Assembly: GCF_003595215.1 (NCBI RefSeq)
Contig: NZ_QYZP01000003.1
Coordinates: 124,001 to 188,000 of the forward strand
Reading direction: 5' to 3'
DNA length: 64,000 nucleotides
Source: Nesterenkonia natronophila
Lineage (GTDB): Bacteria > Actinomycetota > Actinomycetes > Actinomycetales > Micrococcaceae
Below, piece by piece: positions 1 through 10,008 of this stretch (the first letter of the stretch is position 1; each line of letters opens with the position of its first letter). Position numbers and translations under genes: made by a program. The notes under the pieces are model-generated. The model saw nothing but the letters and a program-made list of their open reading frames with translations, did no database searches and was not told the DNA's origin.

Positions 1-273
1 CTCGGACTGGATGATGCTGTCGTTGAGGCGCTGCAAATGCAGCCCTACCGCGGGCCACTGAACCATGATGTCGCGACTGATCCAACAATCTACCGCTTTC
101 AAGAAGCACTCACCGTTTACGGGCCCGCGCTGAAGGAACTCATACATGAGGAGTTTGGAGACGGCATCATGAGTGCGATCAACTTTCAAATGAATGTCCA
201 ACGCCGCGCAGACCCGGCTGGGGATCGCGTCGTCGTGACCTTTGACGGCAAGTTCCTCGACTATCAGTGGTGA
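1..273 (+). CDS. cynS: Cyanate hydratase (cyanase), C-terminal part
   Basis: Cyanase converts cyanate and bicarbonate to ammonia and two CO2 in the cytosol as a decamer. Only about the last 90 residues are present; the 5' part lies before the window. The segment matches the family's catalytic domain: a PTxYRFxE stretch carrying the catalytic Arg and Glu, then FGDGI and SAINF with the catalytic Ser, and a C-terminal TFDGKFL close to the ITLDGKYL of the E. coli enzyme. All three known catalytic residues are kept, so the enzyme should be active. The stop overlaps the next gene's start, which ties it to an ABC importer and suggests an operon that takes up and degrades cyanate. Family assignment is very secure. 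Confidence 0.93.
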   Translation, partial: LGLDDAVVEALQMQPYRGPLNHDVATDPTIYRFQEALTVYGPALKELIHEEFGDGIMSAINFQMNVQRRADPAGDRVVVTFDGKFLDYQW

Positions 274-1514
274 CCGTGGGACACCGTCACCTCTCACGGC
301 GCAAACTGCTCGCTTTTGGGGGTGGAGCTCTGGGCGCTGGTCTGCTTTCAGGGTGTACGCCGACCGGAGGCACCCCAAACACGAACCCAATGGGGATCGA
401 CTTCAGAGCGTCGATGCAACCCTCTGGGGAACTCGAGGTTCGCGACGTCACGATCGGCTTCGTGCCCATCACGTGTTCTTCTCCCCTCATCAACGCAGCC
501 GCCATGGGTATCTTCGGGCAGTACGGACTGAACGTCACACTGCAGCGGTACACAGGTTGGGGTGAGCTATGGATCGCCTATGTCGCGGGCGAGCTCGATG
601 CCACCCAAATGCTGATACCGATGCCCCTGGGAATCCACCACCAATTCGCGGCTGGCCAGCGCGATTCACGACTGCCTTACATCACCAATATCAATGGTCA
701 GGCCATTACGTTGGGATCGCAGCACATGGGGCGTGTGCATAGTGCTGAGGACTTTCGGAACCTGACCATAGCGGTGCCATTCGACTACTCCGGTCACAAC
801 CTCCTTCTACGCGACTACCTCGCCCTCGGTGGGCTGGATCCGGATTACGACGTAGGTATTCAGGTCATGCGTCCCTCAGATATGGTCGCATCGCTTAACG
901 TCGGTGATATTGACGGCTTCCTCGCGCCGGATCCTTTTAATCAGCGAGCGGTTGCCCTCGGAGCCGGCTACCTCCACATGCTTTCGAAAGATCTATGGGA
1001 CGGCCATCCCTGTTGCAGCTTCACTGTGGCTGATGAGTTTGCCACCGCCTACCCGAACACCTACACCACCTTGCTGCGTGCCATAGGTGACTCGGCGGTC
1101 TGGACAGACCAGGCCGACCACCGGGCAATGGCAGCGGAGACGATGGCTGGACGCGCGTTCCTCAGTCAGGATCCGGAGGTGATCGCGGCAGTTCTCACCG
1201 GCGAATTCGATGACGGGCAAGGCACTCACCATTCGGTAGACGACCGCATTGCCTTCCGGCCGTATCCCCACGAGACCTACGCAATTTGGTCCCTGACTCA
1301 GCTGCAGCGCTGGGATCTTGCACCAAGGGAGGGCTATCACTCAGCCGCGGACTACCAGTCTGCAGTGCGTGAAGTGCTCGACCCTGAGGCGGCGACTCCC
1401 ATTCTCCAGGCACTCGGCGCCAACACCACACAGCGGAAGACCGAGACCATCATCGGAAGAACCTTTGACCCGGCGGATCCCCTGCCATGGACTGAAAAAC
1501 AGGTGAACTCATGA
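267..1514 (+). CDS. NrtA/CmpA-type ABC transporter substrate-binding lipoprotein, probable cyanate binder
   Basis: Extracytoplasmic solute receptor of 415 residues. The N-terminus has a twin-arginine stretch (SRRKLLAF), a hydrophobic core and a lipobox ending LLSGC, so it is probably Tat-exported and lipid-anchored. The mature part resembles the nitrate/bicarbonate/cyanate receptor family: an opening GFVPIT segment, [15 protein letters not shown], and an NINGQAIT stretch typical of NrtA-like proteins. The GTG start overlaps the cynS stop; a second GTG directly follows it. The permease and ATPase genes come next. In cyanobacteria CynABD receptors of this family travel with cynS, so cyanate is the likely ligand. 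Nitrate, sulfonate or another small anion cannot be excluded from sequence alone. Confidence 0.8.
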   Translation: MVTVGHRHLSRRKLLAFGGGALGAGLLSGCTPTGGTPNTNPMGIDFRASMQPSGELEVRDVTIGFVPITCSSPLINAAAMGIFGQYGLNVTLQRYTGWGELWIAYVAGELDATQMLIPMPLGIHHQFAAGQRDSRLPYITNINGQAITLGSQHMGRVHSAEDFRNLTIAVPFDYSGHNLLLRDYLALGGLDPDYDVGIQVMRPSDMVASLNVGDIDGFLAPDPFNQRAVALGAGYLHMLSKDLWDGHPCCSFTVADEFATAYPNTYTTLLRAIGDSAVWTDQADHRAMAAETMAGRAFLSQDPEVIAAVLTGEFDDGQGTHHSVDDRIAFRPYPHETYAIWSLTQLQRWDLAPREGYHSAADYQSAVREVLDPEAATPILQALGANTTQRKTETIIGRTFDPADPLPWTEKQVNS

Positions 1515-2374
1515 GCAGCCAGACCACACAATTCACGAGACAGCCGACTGACACAGGCTCAGCCCCTGAGGCACTGCAGCAACGGTCCAGGGCTCAGCGC
1601 AGCCGGAACCGAGTCCGGACCACCGCGCTTTTCGTCATTTTCTTTGCAGTGTTCATCGTTGTTTGGCACTTGGCCACGGTCGGGTTTGACGATGGTGGGC
1701 TGGCTCCCACACCGGGAGCCACCTGGGACCGGTTGCTTGAGATGCTGTCGGATGCTTTCCTGCTAGACGGGCCCAACAACGTGGGAATCTTCTACCACCT
1801 GCTGGCTTCCATTCAACGAGTTCTTCTAGGCTTCGGGCTGGCTGCGCTCATCGCCGTGCCGTTGGGCCTGCTGCTGGGAACATCTCGAGTGATCAACGAC
1901 GGTCTTGACCCATTCATCCAGGTGCTGCGACCTGTCTCGCCCTTAGCGTGGCTACCCCTTGGTCTGGCCCTGCTGCGGGACTCGCAGATGACAGCCATAT
2001 TCGTCATTTTCATGGCAGCCATTTGGCCCATTCTGATCTCCACGATCGACGGGGTCAGGCGGGTCAATCCACTCTTTCTAGACCTCGCAAGGTCACTCGA
2101 GACGGATACGAAAACGCGGGTTCTCAAAGTCTTGCTGCCCGCCACACTCCCGGCGATCGTAATTGGCCTGCGCACCGCATTGTCCACAGCATGGCTTGTC
2201 ATCGTAGCCGCCGAGATGATTGTTGGGGGTCGTGGAATGGGCCATTTCGTCTGGAACGAGTGGAACGCCTTGAACACGCCCAGCATTGTGGTGGCAATTG
2301 TGATCATCGGCGGTGTCGGCTTTCTGCTTGACCGTTCAATCGCCCAACTGCAACGTCTTGTACCCAAATCCTGA
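1511..2374 (+). CDS. ABC transporter permease, NrtB/SsuC family
   Basis: Inner-membrane permease of 287 residues, expected to form the channel of the importer with the receptor upstream and ATPase downstream. A hydrophilic N-terminal tail of about 40 residues precedes the first membrane segment (FVIFFAVFIVVWHLATV). The usual series of helices follows, with the cytoplasmic coupling loop typical of binding-protein-dependent permeases (around SLETDTKTRVLKVLLPATLP, where Ala/Gly-rich EAA motifs normally sit). The start lies in an ATGA overlap with the receptor gene, so translation is probably coupled. NrtB, CynB and SsuC proteins cannot be told apart by sequence; the neighbouring cyanase gene favours cyanate. 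Confidence 0.82.
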   Translation: MSSQTTQFTRQPTDTGSAPEALQQRSRAQRSRNRVRTTALFVIFFAVFIVVWHLATVGFDDGGLAPTPGATWDRLLEMLSDAFLLDGPNNVGIFYHLLASIQRVLLGFGLAALIAVPLGLLLGTSRVINDGLDPFIQVLRPVSPLAWLPLGLALLRDSQMTAIFVIFMAAIWPILISTIDGVRRVNPLFLDLARSLETDTKTRVLKVLLPATLPAIVIGLRTALSTAWLVIVAAEMIVGGRGMGHFVWNEWNALNTPSIVVAIVIIGGVGFLLDRSIAQLQRLVPKS

Positions 2375-2393
2375 AGACAGAGGAGATACCCAT

Positions 2394-3215
2394 ATGAGTC
2401 AGACCATAACTGCCCCTCACGCCGCGGAGCCCACTGCCCCCGAACCCGTGGTCAAGATCGAGGGAATCACTAAAGGGTTTCCTGATCGGAAGAAAGGATT
2501 CCAACCTATTGTCGGCCTAACAGACGTCGACATTCAAGAAGGTGAGTTCATCACGATTATTGGGCCTTCAGGATGTGGAAAATCCACCATTCTGAAGATG
2601 ATCGCCGGTCTGGAATCAGCCGATGAAGGCTCGATCAGACTGGCTGGTAAGCCTATTGACGCCCCGAGCAGGGAACTGGGGATCGTGTTTCAGCAGCATG
2701 TCCTGCTTCCGTGGATGTCAGCTCGGCAGAATGTGCTTTTTGCGCTGGAGACCGATCCCCACAACACACGCAGCAAGTCGCAGTTAGAGTCCCTGGCGGA
2801 TGAGTACCTCGAGCTGGTGAATTTGAGCCATGCGGCCGACCGGCGCCCTGCACAGTTGTCCGGAGGTATGCAGCAGCGCGTAGGTATCGCCCGGGCCTTC
2901 GCTCTGGAGCCGAAGGTCATGTTGCTCGATGAACCGCTCGGCGCGCTAGATGCGCTCACACGCCACGAACTGCAGCTCCAGCTTCTTGAGCTTTGCGAAC
3001 AGCAGAAACGTACCTTCATTATGGTGACGCATGATGTGGACGAGGCGCTACTACTCTCCGACCGGATACTTGTGATGGGCACCGGGCCCAGGGCGCAGAT
3101 TGTCCATGACATCGCGGTGCCGTTTTCGAGGCCGCGCGATGTGGAAAACCTCGAGCAGGACCCGAAGTGCCACGAGCTTCGCGGCTTTCTGCTGAACTCC
3201 CTCACCGGGCACTGA
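2394..3215 (+). CDS. ABC transporter ATP-binding protein, NrtD/SsuB family
   Basis: Cytosolic ATPase of 273 residues that powers the importer. It has the Walker A loop GPSGCGKST, a Q-loop region (IVFQQHVLLPWMS), the ABC signature LSGGMQQRVGIARAF, Walker B VMLLDEPLGALD and a switch His in VTHDVDEAL. The ATG was chosen because a good Shine-Dalgarno (GAGGAG) lies 7 bases upstream and it begins just after the permease stop; an in-frame upstream extension would run back into the permease gene. It is the last gene of the cyanate cluster, and a small GC hairpin follows. The 307 bases to leuA hold no other gene apart from the leucine leader peptide. Confidence 0.9.
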   Translation: MSQTITAPHAAEPTAPEPVVKIEGITKGFPDRKKGFQPIVGLTDVDIQEGEFITIIGPSGCGKSTILKMIAGLESADEGSIRLAGKPIDAPSRELGIVFQQHVLLPWMSARQNVLFALETDPHNTRSKSQLESLADEYLELVNLSHAADRRPAQLSGGMQQRVGIARAFALEPKVMLLDEPLGALDALTRHELQLQLLELCEQQKRTFIMVTHDVDEALLLSDRILVMGTGPRAQIVHDIAVPFSRPRDVENLEQDPKCHELRGFLLNSLTGH

Positions 3216-3254
3216 GGCTTCCGGGTTGTGAAGGTGCAATAGCGCAGTACTCGA

Positions 3255-3267
3255 AGGCCTCCGGCCT
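3255..3267 (+). terminator. Weak candidate terminator after the cyanate cluster
   Basis: A perfect 5-bp GC stem (AGGCC/GGCCT) closes a 3-base loop 40 bases past the ATPase stop and is followed by CTCTT rather than a run of T. It could end the upstream transcript but is short. Confidence 0.3.
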
Positions 3268-3327
3268 CTCTTGGGCCGTAGGCTAAGTGAGCAAAGATGG
3301 GGTCGAACGTACATGTGCTAACTTTGA

Positions 3328-3408
3328 ATGGTGCAGGTTATTAGGCAGCGCGCGCTACTTGAGCTACTACTTCTCCGCCGCAGCGGGGAAGAGCTTGCGC
3401 CGCGCTGA
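3328..3408 (+). CDS. Leucine-rich leader peptide of leuA (LeuL-type)
   Basis: A 26-codon ORF between the ABC genes and leuA encodes a peptide with a cluster of six leucines in seven codons (CTA CTT GAG CTA CTA CTT CTC), three of them the infrequent CTA codon. It ends at TGA 114 bases before the leuA start. Leader peptides enriched in the regulatory amino acid are the hallmark of ribosome-mediated attenuation, and leucine leaders before leuA are known in actinobacteria. The ribosome would stall at the Leu run when charged tRNA-Leu is scarce. The 3' part of the ORF forms one arm of a long stem with downstream RNA. No clear Shine-Dalgarno precedes the ATG, so the exact start is less certain than the Leu run. 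Confidence 0.78.
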   Translation: MVQVIRQRALLELLLLRRSGEELAPR

Positions 3409-3449
3409 GTCTCGGGCAAGAGCTTCCCAAGGTCGAATCCCCGCTGCGG
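3378..3449 (+). promoter_or_regulatory. leuA attenuator: alternative RNA stems
   Basis: A perfect 12-bp inverted repeat pairs CCGCAGCGGGGA, inside the end of the leader peptide ORF, with TCCCCGCTGCGG 48 bases further on. A competing pairing is visible: GGGAAG(AG)CTTGC at 3386-3398 with GCAAG(AG)CTTCCC at 3416-3428, which shares the GGGGA bases. A ribosome stalled on the Leu codons would cover or free the first arm. No run of T follows either stem, so the switch could act on leuA translation or through a non-canonical terminator. The pairing is seen directly; the mechanism is inferred. Confidence 0.6.
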
Positions 3450-3510
3450 TGTCACCCTGGTAACTGAACCGGACCGCTCGGCCTTCATTGCAAAGCACAC
3501 CCAAGACTGA

Positions 3511-5268
<1,758 letters not shown>

Positions 5269-5424
5269 GCGCCACCAGCTCCGCACCGCTTTGCCAAATG
5301 TCAATTTGAGGCGTTCTGACGTCCGAATCAGCGTCCCAGAGCGTGGAATCTGACATCTTTCGCGGATGCGCCGGGGACATGAGCGGGCAGCGCAGCATCG
5401 TGCCCAGGGCCAGGGTGCGGGCAT

Positions 5425-6186
5425 ATGCTGAGAGGTATGGTCGGCTCCACCTTCGCGTCTCGCAGCTATCGTGACCTCGGCATTGTGCTGCGCACCCAGA
5501 AGCTGGGCGAGGCGGACCGGATCATCACCGTACTCACGGCCTCTAACGGCTTAGTGCGCGCAGTGGCCAAGGGCGTGCGGCGCACCTCCTCGAAGTTCGG
5601 CGCCACTCTGGAGCCGTTCATGGTGGCGGATGTGCAGTTTGTCCATGGGCGGAACCTAGACATCATCACTCAGGCCCAGGGCCGCAGCTCCTATGGCACC
5701 ATGATCGCGGCGGATTATGACAAGTACACCGCTGCCTCAGCCATGTCGGAGGTCGCCGAGCGGCTGACCGACACAGGTGACAGCGCCGAACGCGCGCAGT
5801 TCGACCTGCTCCACGGGGCCTATTCGGCTCTTGCGCGCGGAGTGCACAGTCCCGACCTCGTCCTCGGGTCCTATCTGCTGCGCGCCCTGAGCGATGCAGG
5901 TTGGGCGGTCACCTGGACAGCCTGCGTCAGCTGCGGGGAACCGGGCTCACACTCCGGCTTCCATGCCTCCTCCGGCGGTCCCGTATGCCGCGACTGCCGG
6001 CCCCCCGGAACTCGGAGCATGCCAGCTGGGACCGTTGAGTTCCTCCACGCGCTTCAGTACGGACAGTGGAGCGCCACGGGATCGGCCGCGCCGGATATCC
6101 GCCATGAGGCGGTCGGAGTGGTCACCGACTATGCCCAGCATCATCTGGAGCGTCGGCTGACGTCACTGCGGGCATTCGCGCACTGA
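5425..6186 (+). CDS. recO: DNA repair protein RecO
   Basis: RecO helps RecR load RecA onto SSB-coated single-stranded DNA in gap repair and anneals complementary strands. The protein has an N-terminal OB fold beginning SYRDLGIVLRTQKLGEADRI, then the family's VAKGVRRTSSKFG stretch and a helical domain. Four cysteines (CVSCG near residue 171 and CRDC near 190) suggest a zinc-binding module, as in many actinobacterial RecO proteins. The length of 253 residues is normal. Two ATG starts are possible, the chosen one and another four codons later; neither has a clean Shine-Dalgarno. The 156 bases upstream of it hold no other feature I can support. Confidence 0.95.
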   Translation: MLRGMVGSTFASRSYRDLGIVLRTQKLGEADRIITVLTASNGLVRAVAKGVRRTSSKFGATLEPFMVADVQFVHGRNLDIITQAQGRSSYGTMIAADYDKYTAASAMSEVAERLTDTGDSAERAQFDLLHGAYSALARGVHSPDLVLGSYLLRALSDAGWAVTWTACVSCGEPGSHSGFHASSGGPVCRDCRPPGTRSMPAGTVEFLHALQYGQWSATGSAAPDIRHEAVGVVTDYAQHHLERRLTSLRAFAH

Positions 6187-6207
6187 AGGCCTAGGAACAC
6201 TGGCACA

Positions 6208-7026
6208 ATGAGCACTGTGACTTCCCGCGGACCCCAGCACGACGACGCCCGCTACCAGGACCCCTGGCCGCACCCTGGGGGAGCCACCGCGCCTACACTG
6301 CCTACCAGGCTGATCCCGCGTCACGTTGCCGTGGTGATGGACGGGAACGGACGCTGGGCCAATCAGCGAGGACTCCCGCGCACGGAAGGTCACCGGGCGG
6401 GGGAACACAGCCTGATGGAGGTGATGGCCGGTGCTATAGAACTCGGCGTCGAACATGTCAGCGTCTACGGGTTCTCCACGGAGAACTGGAAACGGTCTCC
6501 TGAAGAAGTGCGCTTCATCATGAGCTATTCCCGTGACGTGCTGCGCCGCCAGCGCGATGTGCTCAACTCTTGGGGAGTGCGGATCCGGTGGAACGGCAGA
6601 CAGCCCAAACTCTGGCGCTCGGTGATCAAGGAGCTTCAGGCCGCCGAGGAGCTTACGCGGGACAACACCCGGGTGACACTGACCATGTGCGTCAACTACG
6701 GCGGCCGCGCCGAGATCACGGACGCTGTCCGGCGCATTGCTGAACGGGCGGCCAGCGGAGAGCTCGACCCTAAGCGTATCCGCGAGTCCACGATCAGCGC
6801 GCACCTGAAGCAGCCCAATGTGCCAGACGTAGACCTCTTCCTGCGGTCATCGGGGGAGCAGCGGCTGAGCAACTTTCTGCTCTGGCAGTCGGCCTACGCG
6901 GAATTCGTCTTCATGGATACGCTCTGGCCCGATGTGGACCGAACCACATTGTGGAAAGCAGCGGAAGTTTATGCCCAGCGGGACCGGCGGTACGGCGCAG
7001 CCGTGGACAGAGTGGGCGACTCCTGA
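6208..7026 (+). CDS. uppS: Isoprenyl transferase (cis-prenyl diphosphate synthase)
   Basis: Cytosolic or membrane-associated enzyme that extends an allylic diphosphate with isopentenyl diphosphate in cis, making the C50-C55 lipid carrier for cell wall synthesis. The hallmark [11 protein letters not shown] sits at about residues 41-51 with the catalytic Asp at 45, followed by [20 protein letters not shown] and [15 protein letters not shown], which is the C-terminal substrate and Mg-binding motif. The length of 272 residues includes a disordered N-terminal tail of about 30. It follows recO by 21 bases, so the two are likely co-transcribed. Actinobacteria often have two such enzymes with different chain lengths; this copy cannot be assigned a product length by sequence. 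Confidence 0.95.
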   Translation: MSTVTSRGPQHDDARYQDPWPHPGGATAPTLPTRLIPRHVAVVMDGNGRWANQRGLPRTEGHRAGEHSLMEVMAGAIELGVEHVSVYGFSTENWKRSPEEVRFIMSYSRDVLRRQRDVLNSWGVRIRWNGRQPKLWRSVIKELQAAEELTRDNTRVTLTMCVNYGGRAEITDAVRRIAERAASGELDPKRIRESTISAHLKQPNVPDVDLFLRSSGEQRLSNFLLWQSAYAEFVFMDTLWPDVDRTTLWKAAEVYAQRDRRYGAAVDRVGDS

Positions 7027-7030
7027 GGGC

Positions 7031-8095
7031 TCACCCCACGTACCCTCGCAACCACTTCGAGGTCTCCTGAAAGGCAGCATTTCGCACCTGCTCGGCCGAG
7101 GCAAAAATGTCGTGCATAGCCCGCGGAATCCGCACGATCGTGACCACGCGGCTGAGCTTATGAGATCGGCGCGCCAGCAGATCCACGTCTAAGACGCTGT
7201 CACTCTCCTGGAACTGTTCGTTCCACTGCGTCCTGAATGCCGACTTCTCAGCGAGCAGCACCAGGACCGGAACGTCCAGGTCCAGTCCCTGACGTACACG
7301 GCGGTGGCCAGCGAAGACCGCTTTCAGCCAGCCCATCGTCATGGGAAAAGACACGCGAGGCCGCCAACGGGGGTGCAGCTCCCATTCACCGTGGGCCTGT
7401 GAGGACATCGACTGCCAATAGTTCTCAGGTCGAGGCACTTTCAACTCGGCGGTCGGGTTAACCCGATTCAACGGCGTCACGATGCCTTCTGCTGCGGCTC
7501 GGGCGGGAGACTGTCCGGCCAGCTCTAGCCATGGGGAGTTCAGCACCAGCGCGGAGGCTCCCCGCGCATGGCGTTCAGCCCACAGCGTCGCCACGAGTCC
7601 CCCCGTGGAATGGGCGCTGATCACTGGCGCAGGTAGTTCGGGGTTCTCTGCTGCGATCACCGCGCAGGCAGCATTGATTTCGGCGTCGTACTCGGTGAGG
7701 TCTTCGATATGTCCGGGCGTCTGATGCTCGCGCAGGCTCCGCCCATACTTACGGAGGTCCAAGGCGTAAAAGCGGTGACCGCGTTCGATCCACTGATAAG
7801 CCATAGGGAGGTTGTAGAAGTAGTCGGTCCAACCGTGGATCTGCAGCACCGGCGGAAGGGCCGACCCCGGCTCAGGGTCCTGATCGCAGCGCACCAGCGT
7901 GGCGCTCACGGGGCCCTCGAAATCCTCGCCCAGCGGCAACGTCATCCGCGAACAGTGCGGCAGATAGTCCGCGACCCATTCCTCCGGGGGAGAATCAGTC
8001 AGCAGCTCCTCACTCAGCTCTTCCAGGTCAGACTCTGCTGCATCTGCGGAGCTGCTCTGGGAGGCCGGCGTTTTTCGCTCATGCTCAATTGTCAT
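7031..8095 (-). CDS. Alpha/beta hydrolase (serine aminopeptidase S33/monoacylglycerol lipase-like)
   Basis: A 354-residue cytosolic alpha/beta-hydrolase fold protein of unknown substrate. Visible features are the oxyanion-hole HGWTDYFYN, DLRKYGRS, a nucleophile elbow AHSTGG in which the usual first Gly is Ala, and a C-terminal catalytic His in MHDIF. An acidic, serine-rich N-terminal tail of about 50 residues precedes the fold. The chosen ATG avoids overlap with the divergently transcribed pyrD; an upstream in-frame start would run 102 bases into pyrD. A TAGACT box ends 8 bases before the ATG, so the mRNA may have almost no leader. It converges on uppS with only 4 bases between the stops. Confidence 0.8.
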   Translation of the reverse strand: MTIEHERKTPASQSSSADAAESDLEELSEELLTDSPPEEWVADYLPHCSRMTLPLGEDFEGPVSATLVRCDQDPEPGSALPPVLQIHGWTDYFYNLPMAYQWIERGHRFYALDLRKYGRSLREHQTPGHIEDLTEYDAEINAACAVIAAENPELPAPVISAHSTGGLVATLWAERHARGASALVLNSPWLELAGQSPARAAAEGIVTPLNRVNPTAELKVPRPENYWQSMSSQAHGEWELHPRWRPRVSFPMTMGWLKAVFAGHRRVRQGLDLDVPVLVLLAEKSAFRTQWNEQFQESDSVLDVDLLARRSHKLSRVVTIVRIPRAMHDIFASAEQVRNAAFQETSKWLRGYVG

Positions 8096-8103
8096 ATGAG
8101 CTA

Positions 8104-8149
8104 AGTCTAGCGAAGCCAGGGTGGGTCGCAGGTGGGTGGACGATAGGAT
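8104..8149. promoter_or_regulatory. Divergent -10 boxes for the hydrolase and pyrD
   Basis: On the plus strand TAGGAT ends 6 bases before the pyrD ATG. On the minus strand TAGACT ends 8 bases before the hydrolase ATG. Both fit the actinobacterial TANNNT consensus and both spacings predict leaderless or nearly leaderless transcripts. No convincing -35 boxes are seen. Confidence 0.55.
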
Positions 8150-8155
8150 CTGTCC

Positions 8156-9247
8156 ATGCCGGTTCCCGTATATAAGTCTGTCTTTCGCCACGTATTCTCT
8201 CGCATGGACCCCGAACAGGTTCATCACGGGGTGGTCACCGGCTTGCGGATTGCTCACCGGTGTGGCGCAGGGGTGCTGCTGGAGAAGCTCACGGCCCCTG
8301 ATCCCGCGCTTCGGACGCAGGCGCTGGGAATGACGTTCCCCTCACCGTTCGGTCTCGCGGCAGGGTTCGACAAGGGAGCGTGGTCGGTGCTGCCTCTGGC
8401 CGCGCTGGGGTTCGGCCACGTCGAAATCGGAACTGTGACCGCTCAAGCACAACCGGGCAATCCCACACCCCGGCTCGTTCGACTGGTGAAGGACAGAGCC
8501 CTGATAAATCGGATGGGGTTCAACAATGACGGTGCTGCACGTGTGCGGCGTCGGTTGGAACGCACCACAAGGCGAATCGCCCGGCTCAAGCGTGCAGGGA
8601 GGCACGCGCCGGTGGTCGGGGTGAATATCGGCAAGACGAAAATTGTGCCACTGGAGGGCGCGGTGGATGATTATCTGCGCTCTGCCAGCATGCTGGCCCC
8701 CGTCGCCGACTATCTGGTGGTCAATGTCTCCTCACCCAACACGCCGGGTCTGCGCCAGCTGCAGGATATTGAAGCGCTGCGCCCTCTGTTGCGTGCCGTG
8801 GGTGACGAGGCTGACGCCGCGGCCGGACGCCATGTGCCGCTGCTGGTCAAGATTTCCCCCGATCTGGCTGACTCCGACGTCGACGCCGTCGCCGATCTGG
8901 TCAGTGAGATGCACTTGGACGGCATTATTGCCACCAATACGACTGTTTCCCGCCAGGGTCTGCGCAGCCCAGCGGCTGAAGTGTCAGAGGCAGGTGCCGG
9001 GGGACTCAGCGGACCCGTCCTCGTGGAAAGATCCAAAGAGGTTTTGGTGCGGCTGCGGGGACGTCTGCCCCAGGAGGTCGCGGTGATCTCAGTCGGCGGA
9101 GTGGTCACGGCGGAGGAAGTCGCTGAACGACTTCGACTCGGAGCGACGCTGGTCCAGGGTTACACAGGTTTCGTCTATGAGGGGCCGCTGTGGGCGCGGC
9201 GCGTCAACGCGGGGCTGATGGAGCTGCGCCGCATGAGTTTGGTGTGA
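8156..9247 (+). CDS. pyrD: Dihydroorotate dehydrogenase (quinone), class 2
   Basis: FMN enzyme that oxidises dihydroorotate to orotate and passes electrons to the membrane quinone pool, the only membrane-linked step of UMP synthesis. The N-terminal amphipathic segment (VFRHVFSRMDPEQVHH) is the class 2 quinone and membrane contact region. The barrel has PFGLAAGFDKG, GHVEIGTVTAQ, NRMGFNNDG and NVSSPNTPGLR, where the catalytic Ser of class 2 enzymes lies, and ends with TGFVYEGP. At 363 residues it is full length. It lies 25 kb away from the rest of the pyrimidine operon in this window. A -10-like TAGGAT ends 6 bases before the ATG, suggesting a leaderless mRNA. Confidence 0.97.
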   Translation: MPVPVYKSVFRHVFSRMDPEQVHHGVVTGLRIAHRCGAGVLLEKLTAPDPALRTQALGMTFPSPFGLAAGFDKGAWSVLPLAALGFGHVEIGTVTAQAQPGNPTPRLVRLVKDRALINRMGFNNDGAARVRRRLERTTRRIARLKRAGRHAPVVGVNIGKTKIVPLEGAVDDYLRSASMLAPVADYLVVNVSSPNTPGLRQLQDIEALRPLLRAVGDEADAAAGRHVPLLVKISPDLADSDVDAVADLVSEMHLDGIIATNTTVSRQGLRSPAAEVSEAGAGGLSGPVLVERSKEVLVRLRGRLPQEVAVISVGGVVTAEEVAERLRLGATLVQGYTGFVYEGPLWARRVNAGLMELRRMSLV

Positions 9248-9259
9248 GAAGACTCCGTA

Positions 9260-9283
9260 CTAGCAGAACCTGAGGACTGCTAG
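9260..9283. terminator. Possible bidirectional terminator between pyrD and the DUF3043 gene
   Basis: A perfect 7-bp inverted repeat (CTAGCAG/CTGCTAG) with a 10-base loop lies between the converging genes; its right arm contains the stop codon of the minus-strand gene. No T run is present on either strand, so strength is uncertain. Confidence 0.4.
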
Positions 9284-9900
9284 CTGGGGAACTCGCCTCG
9301 GTTGACCATCGGTTTCGGCAGTCGCAGCCGGCGCATCTGCAGGGCCCGCATTGCCGCGTAGAAGCGCGAGCCCTTCTCCACGTTTCCGACTCCGAACTTG
9401 GCCTCCAAGCCCCGGCGAACCTTTCTACCCACCCAGAACAGCTCAGTGAAGACTGCGATCATCAGGATGAAGAGTAGGTATGAAGTCAGTGCACGCGTCT
9501 CATCGGTGAGCAGGAAGGATGCGAAGAGGAAAACTAGCACCAGAATGAGGAGCCACTCGCCGATTCCGTGCCGGGCGTCCACATAATCGCGGACCCATCG
9601 TTTCTGTGGGCCGCGGTCCCGGGCGGGGAGGTACCGCTCCTCGCCGGTTTCCATAGCCTGACGCATCTTGGCCCTCTGCTCCTGCATAGCCTTACGCTGC
9701 GATGCTCGGGCAGCCTTGCGGTTATTGTGCACAAGGGGACGCCGGCGGGCGGCTTCCTGATGCCGGCGCTTCGGGGTCGGCACCCCCTTCTTCTCCGGCG
9801 TACCTCTGCGCTGAGCCGCGGCAGCCTCATCTGCTTCGCGGGAGGCAGCAGCCTCTTGGGCCGAGATGTCCGTCTGACTCTTCTTTCTGAAACCAAGCAC
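9280..9900 (-). CDS. DUF3043 domain membrane protein
   Basis: A 206-residue protein of the actinobacterial DUF3043 family; its function is unknown. The first 115 residues are highly charged and Lys/Arg-rich (KKGVPTPKRRHQEAARRRP), followed by RYLPARDRGPQKRWVRDYVD, which is the family core, and two adjacent membrane segments near residues 127-170, then a basic cytoplasmic tail. The GTG start was chosen because it gives the VLGFRKK opening usual for the family and because a TACACT -10 box ends 6 bases before it, predicting a leaderless mRNA. A longer in-frame reading would overlap erpA on the other strand. It is divergent from erpA. Confidence 0.85.
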   Translation of the reverse strand: MLGFRKKSQTDISAQEAAASREADEAAAAQRRGTPEKKGVPTPKRRHQEAARRRPLVHNNRKAARASQRKAMQEQRAKMRQAMETGEERYLPARDRGPQKRWVRDYVDARHGIGEWLLILVLVFLFASFLLTDETRALTSYLLFILMIAVFTELFWVGRKVRRGLEAKFGVGNVEKGSRFYAAMRALQMRRLRLPKPMVNRGEFPS

Positions 9901-10008
9901 CTGACCAGTGTACTGGCGCGCTCGAGCGTCCGGGAATGACCCGCTGCAACCCGACGTTGGTACTGTGCATAGAGGCACTGGCTGTAGACCATGATGTAAA
10001 GGGAGACA

